From Channallabes apus (Eukaryota; Chordata; Actinopteri; Siluriformes; Clariidae): a stretch of DNA of 64,000 nt. A program made the position numbers and the translations under genes. Position 1 is the first letter of the stretch, and every line of letters begins with the position of its first letter. The notes under the pieces were generated by a model. That model was given only the letters and a program-made list of their open reading frames with translations, did not search any database and was not told the origin of the DNA. Of this stretch, positions 57,535-64,000 are shown in pieces. The stretch covers positions 11,080,352-11,144,351 of the forward strand of contig CM060126.1 of NCBI GenBank assembly GCA_030522415.1. The letters are read 5' to 3'.

Positions 57535-58585
57535 ACCTGACTAATAACTGTGTAGGTCTCATTGTGTCACAAAAACAGTCCTGAACCATTGAGGCATGGA
57601 CTCTACTAAATATCTGGTGTGCTGTGGTGTCTGTGGCTTTAGCAGATCCCTTGACTACTGTACGGTTCGAGGTTGGGCTTGTTTGCCCAACACATTGCAA
57701 CTTGTTTGCCCAGCACATCTCAAAGATGCTTGATCTGATTGAGAATTTGGAGGCCAAGTCAAGACTTTTGTCATTTTTGCAGTGAGGTAGCCAACATTGT
57801 CTTGCTGAAAGGATTCCTGCAACATCGTCCTACTGGGAATTAAAAAAAAAACATTGCTATGAAGGGGAGTACATACAGTAGTCTACGGCAATGTTTGAAC
57901 AGGTGGTCTGTGCCAAAGCAACATCCACATGAATACCACCATGAGCCATGGCTTCCCAGCCGATTATTCACTAGAGCATCACACTGACATGCCATCTTCT
58001 CATAGGGCATCCTGGTACCATTTCTTCTCCAGGTAAGTGACACGCATGCACCCCAGCCATCCACATGATTTAAAAGAAATTGTGATTCGTCAGACCAGAT
58101 CACCCTGTTCTACTGTGCCTTGGGAAAGTTCTGCAGAAAGCTGCATTGCACTAGGGGTTCTGACACCTTACTATCCTGGCAACTTTTTCAACAAATCGGG
58201 GCTAAAGTAACTCTTTTGTGAGACTGGACCAGAAGGACTAGCCTTTGCTCTTCAATGAGCCCTGGGTGCCCATGACCCTGTCTCCTGCCACACAGGCTGT
58301 GTGGATCACTTTTACTAGGCGTTAAGCACTGCATTCTGAGAACATTCCACAAGAAATGCCCTTTGGAGATGCTCTAACCCAGTCATATACTCTAGGCATC
58401 ATACTTTTGCCCTTGTCAAAGTCACTCAAATCCTTACACTCTGCATTTTATCTTGCTTCCAATATATCAATATAAGAACTATCTGTTTAGTTGCTGTGAA
58501 ATCTATCCCATCCCTTCACAGGTGCCACTGTAATGAGACAAACAACCTAAACTGTCAAGCCTTCTTTATGTTATGGCTGTTTGGT
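57535..58585 (-). mobile_element. Tc1-like transposon, family B, nearly full length but dead
   Basis: From left to right the plus strand reads the antisense of the whole family-B gene. The C-terminal part is CTTGATCTGATTGAGAATTTGG. The catalytic region is AGCATCACACTGACATGCC and CATCCACATGATTTAAAAG. The linker is GAGCCCTGGGTGCCCATGACC and the N-terminal HTH is TTGCCCTTGTCAAAGTCAC. The 5' end is TATGGCTGTTTGGTGTA at about 58573-58589. Multiple indels and stops. It sits about 0.5 kb downstream of let-7a-2 in the inferred host transcript. Confidence 0.85.
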
Positions 58586-58589
58586 GTAT

Positions 58590-59087
58590 TGGCAATATAC
58601 TAGCCTGCTATGAGATGTTTATTTCAGAGCTTGGCATCATCACAGTCATATATCATTTTATTTTTCATTTCAATTGCCTTTCCCTTTTCTGCTACATCAT
58701 ATTAGATTTGACAGCAAAGAAATAAAGGCTGTCTGATTCTTCATTGTGCAATGTCTACTGCTCAATTGTTTTCAGACTTGAAAGCAAGTTACGCTTGTTT
58801 TTAAGGCATAGTCTAGACTTAATTAAAAAAAAAAAAAACCCTGTCTCATACACTTCAACTAAAGAAAAAAATGGCAAACATGCAGGTGATTTGGAAAATC
58901 ATCCTCAGCACATGCATGACCTAAGATGTCTGAATCATATTGCTGTAGTTTTAATATAAATCTTTTTTGTAGTATGAATCCATATTTTGCTGCAATCTTA
59001 CCCCACAACAAAACACTAGTTATTCTGTTGCACCATGTACAGCATATACATGTATTTAGTTTAGGTTGTAGTTGGAACATGCATACC
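58590..59087. other. Downstream flank of let-7a-2
   Basis: Unique AT-leaning sequence between the Tc1 copy and let-7a-2, with an A-run near 58826-58838. No feature is called. Confidence 0.3.
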
Positions 59088-59163
59088 TCAAGGAAAGCTA
59101 GGAGGTTGTACAGTTATCTCCCATTGTATAACTCTAAACTATACAACCTACTACCTCAGCCTG
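59088..59163 (-). ncRNA. let7a-2: pre-miRNA let-7a-2
   Basis: This is the precursor of let-7a, the heterochronic miRNA that promotes differentiation; known vertebrate targets include lin28, hmga2 and ras mRNAs. Seen: the minus strand of 59137-59158 is identical to the 22-nt let-7a-5p (seed GAGGTAG). The 3p arm at 59092-59113 reads CTGTACAACCTCCTAGC and continues to match human let-7a-2-3p except for one A in place of G. The loop side carries GGGAG (GGAG complementary to 59118-59121), the motif bound by the LIN28 zinc knuckle, so LIN28-dependent block of processing is expected from family knowledge. CNNC-type flank motifs follow about 18 nt beyond the 3p arm. It lies between mir-100 and mir-125b-1 on the same strand, the conserved cluster order. 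The 3p arm and the neighbouring miRNAs identify the let-7a-2 paralogue. Confidence 0.97.
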
Positions 59164-59447
59164 GGGAGCATTTAAGTAAAGTCCATCGGTCCAACAAGAG
59201 GAACAATCTGACTGTCAAGGTGTAATGTCAGACTGAAAGCTGGCACAACGCAAACTGCACTCTGCTCCAAAAAATATACACCCCCAGCAAAGTGCTCCAA
59301 TGCAAATGCAATGCGATATGAGAAAATGTTAAACCTGATAAAATTCAAACCAGACTATAAATCTGTGTTTCAGGCTGCTGTTAGAGGTCTGGCCACAAAC
59401 TTTAGTAAAGACAATACTGTATTGACAAGTGAGGCAGTTGTGAAGGC
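59164..59447 (-). other. Spacer between mir-100 and let-7a-2
   Basis: About 285 bp of unique, GC-balanced sequence separating the two hairpins, with no transposon. The compactness suggests co-processing from a single primary transcript. Confidence 0.5.
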
Positions 59448-59528
59448 TCGACAGACAGATACCTATAGATACAAGCTTGTGTGGAAAGTCACCACAAGTT
59501 CGGATCTACGGGTTTGTGTCTGCAGGCA
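59448..59528 (-). ncRNA. mir100: pre-miRNA mir-100
   Basis: This is the precursor of miR-100, a regulatory RNA of the miR-10/99/100 family that guides Argonaute to mRNAs; mTOR-pathway transcripts are known targets in vertebrates. Seen: the minus strand of 59493-59514 reads exactly as the 22-nt miR-100-5p, beginning AACCCGTAGATCC. Base 16 is A, which separates it from miR-99a (T there). The 3p arm is at 59458-59479 and contains CTTGTATCTATAGGTAT as in vertebrate miR-100-3p. The arms fold into a hairpin with a short loop around 59480-59491, and the lower stem extends with CAGACACA pairing to TCTGTCTG. A CNNC motif (CTTC) lies about 13-16 nt past the 3p arm, near where the SRSF3/Drosha flank signal is expected. 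It is the first of three miRNAs in transcription order and lies about 335 bp upstream of let-7a-2. Certainty is very high. Confidence 0.97.
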
Positions 59529-60309
59529 TGTCTCTCCCAGAATTAAAAAAAATACAATAGAAATAAAAATAAAAAAGAAATACAAATCATAAAACTACAT
59601 GCATCATCACTGATTAATCAAATTTCGATAGATATATTATCGATATCTGAAATATACTCCAAAGTCTAGAGCATCAAATTGCTATACTAAGATAAATCAG
59701 ACAAAGACAACCTCCAGTGCAATAAATAATGCTAATAAATGTTTATACCAGAAGTAGTATCCTCCAGGACTCTCACTTTTAATTATATCAAACTTAGTTA
59801 AATGTGACTGCAGTATTTGTTTAGCCTGAGATCTCAAATCAAAGATTCCAAGTACAGTAGGTTGTCACACAGATCATTTCACTAAACCATTTCACGAAAT
59901 CATTTTACATAATCCATTAATTTATTTTTCAAAATCTAATCTCTACTATTCTAATACATCCAGTTCCAGTTCCATTCAATCTGTCTTACAAACAGCATGG
60001 AAGAGGTGTTATTACTGTAAGTGAGTAGTATCATAGCTGGTAATTGTAACGATAATCAAAGACCTTCTCTACTCATCAATTCCTACAGACATTGAAGAAG
60101 CATCACTAAAGTTTAGTTTTTAGAATGTCTTTGTTTATTGTCCAAGGACCTAGAAAACTTCTACAAAAATCTTGTACAGATGACGTATATTGAGGGAATT
60201 CTTGAAAATAGGTCAAAATAATGAATAAATCATGTTTTACAGTACCTAAAATTTTTGGTCGACATCTCTACTTTACAAAAGCACAAATACACTGTTTGGA
60301 CAAAAAATA
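59529..60309. other. Upstream flank of mir-100
   Basis: Unique AT-leaning DNA, no promoter or exon recognised. Confidence 0.3.
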
Positions 60310-60830
60310 TGCTGTTAGGATTTAAATAGGCAATTACTTTTTAATTTTTCGTTTTTAATTGGATAATTACTGAGCTTAATATATTTCATCTGGCAACAAC
60401 TGATTGTGTGAGAATCTTATTATTTCTTAACCAACCATTTTGGAAGACATATCCGGTGGTCTTCCAATGTTACTGTGTTTCAGAACGGGGTCAAACTAAT
60501 GGCCGAGGTCAAGCAAAGAAAACAACTAAGGAGATTGCTGAAACTACTGCAACTGGGTTAAGAACTGTCCAAGGCATCATTCAAAAAAAAAAGAAAGTGC
60601 TAAACTGTCAACTTTGAACAAGAAATGTATTTAGAAAAAAAAGATACCGATCAGAGATCACAGAAATGAAACATAGCTATGTTTAGTATTTAAAAAAGTA
60701 AAGGCAATTTCCACATGCACACTGCAATAACACTGCACTGCATAGGATTGGGACTAAACAGCCGTGTAGCCATAAGAAAACCACTTATAAGGAATCATTT
60801 TCACTTAGAAATTTTTTTACTCTAATTTAG
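60310..60830 (+). mobile_element. Tc1-like relic, family D, N-terminal part
   Basis: The frame 60408-60617 encodes the HTH KEIAETTATGLRTVQGIIQ that starts family-D transposases. Beyond it are GATACCGATCAGAGATCAC and GACTAAACAGCCGTGTAGCC. Large parts are deleted and the frame is broken. Confidence 0.8.
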
Positions 60831-63800
60831 CATTGGTTGACCTTCTTTGAGAAAACACACATATACCATATCAAATGTTTTCATTTCTGCAATTTCTGCA
60901 AAAAAAAAGAGGCCTTGCCTCTGCTTTCTGTCCACAGAGATGATGACGGGTATGAAGACAATTTAACAAACAGCCGTAGGTCTGTCTGATGATGTCTAAA
61001 AGCATGCTAGTTAAGTGTGATTTTTTTTTTTATGTCATGATTTGATCAAGTTGTTGATTTTATAGCAGTTCTAGCAATAGCAGCAAAAACAGCTAAAGCA
61101 AGGAATCTGTTTTTCTTTCTTTTTCTAGATCCCAATAAATATATCTAACTCACTGCTTGCCTTCATCTAGAGCAAAAATTCCAGACATAGTTTTGCTAAA
61201 ATCGCATCCATTAAAATGAAGAAATGGTCACACAAATATAACATGGTTTAACCCAGATTACGCAAGCAAAGAAGTAAGAGGAAAGATGCATCCACATTAG
61301 AATTAGATAAAAGTCACTTATTTATGTGAATGTGAAGTAATGATTAATGTGAATCGGATCTGACCAAAAATATCAAAATTGAACAATCTAGCTTGTAATG
61401 TGAACGTAGCCTAAGAGCATTTCAACTGAGATAATATAAAAATTGCATTATAATTTTCAAAATATTGTCTAAAAATTTTGGTGTAAATATAATAATTTAA
61501 TATCTTAAAAAAATACACACCTTTTAATATAAACCAAAGCTCATTATTAATAAACATGCTTAATGAGTGGAACTAATGCAGCCAGTCAGTTTAAAAAATA
61601 TAATAATTAAATAAAAATAAATGCTGGTATATAGAAATTTTCAAGGACTTACTGTACATATAATTTGTTTATCATAATTACCACATCTTGGACTAATTGC
61701 AGGTTAAATCAATAAACAGTGGCTGCTTTTAGATAATCAGTGTATTTGTGTCTCTTAGTGTACCTGTAATGTAATTTTTAAATGCTAGAAAATGCTTTTT
61801 TAAATGCAATTTTCTCCTTTTCACTTCAACCTGAATTTAAAATGATAGAACTTTGCATTTGATTCAGATGTGCAAATAAGATACCAATTATAGGTCACAA
61901 AAACTTGTATAGTTTTTTTTCATAAATTTACCGTGCGATGCAGGAGGAAGGCTTTAAAGCAAATATGCCTTTAAAAATAATGACAAACATTTTTTAAATC
62001 TATACTTCAATATTTTAAATAAGGAATAAAGTAAAAGAACTCAGTTCTTGGCATGTCAATGACAATGTTTGCCTTTAATAATGCAGTACTTTTTCTAGAT
62101 CCCAATTAAAAAAAAAAAGTTTTAGCTGCTTGGGGAATCTGCTACTGTACATCCTTATGGACACACTGTTTTTGGAAACTGTTTTTTATTTATTATAATT
62201 TTTTTTAAATAAATATATGTACAATGATTTGCAATTACACAATTTTTAATGATGCAATAGTGCAGAACATAATAATCTAAAGTTCCTATAAAAATATGGT
62301 GCACAATATTGTATATATACTGTAGGACAGCATATCATGTCCAAATGTGAAGACTTCTTTCAGGCTGACATTTACATCAAAATGTGAGATACAGAACATG
62401 GAACCTTTTGAATAAAAGTTTTCTGAAAACTTGGTTTTACTTTTATAACAATCAAAATGGGGACCTTATATATAGTACTACATTTCTTAGGTATTTGAGT
62501 TATTTTGATATTTGAGATATTTGAGATTTTTTACGCGACCTTGCTCGTGTTATTTTGTGTCCACCGTCTTTGTGGAAGTTTATGTAAGCTCACTGTACAG
62601 TATCTGGCAAACATATGTGCATCAGATGAGGAAATTATCAAATTCTTCCACTTTGTCTTATAGGCTGGCGGGACTTTAAACATTGCATTCTAATTGATTT
62701 TCTAATGGCACCTCACACTTGCTCCAATATAAAATTCTTACATTCAGTCTAAACTTTTATTTAAAAAAAAAAAAAAAAAAAGCGTTTCATGCAAAAAATT
62801 CACAAACCAATACTTTCAGTTTATGGAGGCGACACTATTTTGCTTCAAACTACAATATAATAACAGCAGCGTGTCAGGTCTCACACATTGTAGGTAAACT
62901 TTAATGACCTTTAAAATCCTGATGCACATAAACGTAATTTGCTATACCCATGTTATGTTTTTGCAATATTGTGACCATTTTTGCAACCCAAAAAACATGG
63001 CAGCCACAAAATAGTTACAAGATGCATACTCCTATGCAATACTGTGTTACAATATTGGGCTTGTAGTTTTCAGAATTTACTTTGTTCAGAATCTACTATG
63101 TTTGCTCCATGTTGCAAGCTGACTAATCCCATCCTCAGAGAAGCACACCACCTGATTTAACAACATGGAGGACTCAAATTGTTTTCGTTACATAGAGCCT
63201 TTGCTCCCTGCTATAAGGTATTTTTTAGGTTGGATGTCTAATAGATTTAAGTTGAAATAATAAAAAAAGCCTGTGTCCAGTTTTCAAGTCTGCAAGCATA
63301 GCACTTATAGATCACAAATTATATATGTATATATATTCTTAATTGACTTTTGATTCTAAATGAATCTGTGATTTGTCTTTTTATGCTTTGTGGATGTACA
63401 GTATCCTATGTACAAAATAAAGTTCCTTTTGACTTTTTATTAAAATTTTAACTATTATTATTATTATTATTATAATTATTATCATTATTACTACTATTTG
63501 AGCTTTTCTATTTATTAGTATAAAATTCACATTTACATTTGTTAATAGCTACATATGGTGTTTTTACATTTATTCGCATATTCTTACTGTACATTTATAC
63601 ATTTATTTGAAAGATCTGTAAACATTTACTTACTCTGTTTTTTCTTGTTTACTCTCAAACAGGCTGCTCATTTTGCTAAAACCCATCATCATCTTCATCC
63701 TATACAGACATGCTTCACTGACAAGGATGATTCTTCCAAACGTCCAAACTTGCTTTATGTCTTATGAATATAAATATGTACAAATTGTAATTACTGAGAG

Positions 63801-64000
63801 TTGATATTTAATCAATGTAGATTGAAGGCCATGTGCATGTGTGAAGTGTAGGCAACAGTTGCTACATAAAAGTAATAATTTACAACCATATTTAAAAAAA
63901 AAAGTGAAATTACAGAAATGTTTTAAAATGTATATCATAGCTGCTTATTGAATTGTAGCAATGTATGTCAATACGATTGTAAAGATGTTCACTTACTGCT
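60831..64000. other. No gene; AT-rich sequence
   Basis: Mostly unique AT-rich DNA. A-run at about 62763-62781, (ATT)n at about 63452-63490 and AATAAAGTTCCTTTTG at 63416-63431. No exon, RNA gene or transposon is recognised with confidence. If the host gene model holds, this is 5' intron of the miRNA host transcript. Confidence 0.35.

Larger units (their letters stand above)
44800..64000 (-). ncRNA. Inferred primary transcript of the mir-100/let-7a-2/mir-125b-1 cluster (MIR100HG-like host), partial
   Basis: Inference: three miRNAs in the same order and strand as the human MIR100HG locus imply one minus-strand non-coding host transcript. It would enter from beyond 64000 and run at least past mir-125b-1. 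The distal promoter is not in the window. The only exon candidate seen is 45795-45846, and no poly(A) site or other exon can be assigned from sequence alone. The body between let-7a-2 and mir-125b-1 is filled with Tc1 copies, MITEs and simple repeats. An internal promoter near 46 kb could make mir-125b-1 partly independent of the other two. In mammals the locus lies between SORL1 and UBASH3B; neither gene is visible here. The boundaries given are nominal. Confidence 0.45.

Noticed and set aside
59088..59528. Assignment to the paralogous mir-99a/let-7c/mir-125b-2 cluster
   Set aside because: Base 16 of the first miRNA is A (miR-100), the second is let-7a rather than let-7c, and the mir-125b 3p arm matches 125b-1.
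1..64000. Operons, ribosome binding sites, CRISPR arrays, phage or plasmid features
   Set aside because: All evidence (miRNAs, SINEs, LINEs, Tc1 and hAT elements, microsatellites) points to a vertebrate nuclear genome; no prokaryotic features were seen.

Overview
The window is animal nuclear DNA, most likely from a teleost fish. It is AT-rich and holds no intact protein-coding gene. It is full of fish-type transposons: many decayed Tc1-like copies, L2/CR1-type LINE pieces, hAT and Tc1 MITEs, and tRNA-headed SINEs resembling the Mermaid/DANA-type SINEs of ostariophysan fish. The SINE type makes a catfish-like species the best guess. That species call is inference and is less certain than the teleost call.

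The biologically important content is a microRNA cluster on the minus strand. In transcription order it is mir-100 (hairpin about 59448-59528), let-7a-2 (about 59088-59163) and mir-125b-1 (about 44876-44958). All three 5p mature sequences match the vertebrate miRNAs over 22 nt, and the 3p arms are present as well. This is the ancient bilaterian miR-100/let-7/miR-125 cluster, which in mammals lies in the long non-coding RNA MIR100HG. The right part of the window is therefore read as a minus-strand non-coding host transcript that enters from beyond 64000. mir-100 and let-7a-2 sit about 0.33 kb apart. mir-125b-1 lies 14 kb further downstream, across a stretch loaded with Tc1 copies and MITEs. Just upstream of mir-125b-1 are a splice-flanked 52-nt exon candidate (45795-45846, minus) and a CpG-dense block (about 45950-46500), which could be an internal promoter.

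Layout: 1-5.2 kb is a patchwork of Tc1 and LINE remnants. 5.2-13 kb is mixed unique sequence, MITEs (6.2 and 11.9 kb) and an L2 tail. 13.3-15.96 kb is a Tc1/SINE cluster. 16.2-25 kb is mostly unique with SINE insertions at 17.6 and 18.7-19.4 kb. 25.3-27 kb holds a SINE and a Tc1 relic. 29.27-32.2 kb is an L2-type LINE inserted into a mariner-like relic; its reverse transcriptase frame has a premature stop and a frameshift. 32.2-48.6 kb is largely unique, with an extremely AT-rich segment (34.08-35.43 kb), GC/CpG-rich islands (41.7, 43.7 and 46 kb), many dinucleotide tracts and mir-125b-1. 49.4-58.6 kb is again transposon-rich, including an 0.83-kb inverted-repeat MITE and a 70-nt near-perfect hairpin. 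58.6-60.3 kb holds let-7a-2 and mir-100. The rest is AT-rich and mostly unannotatable.

The three miRNAs would be made from one primary transcript. Their shared locus fits the known coordination of let-7, miR-100 and miR-125 in developmental timing, differentiation and growth control. Everything else appears to be mobile DNA or candidate regulatory sequence.
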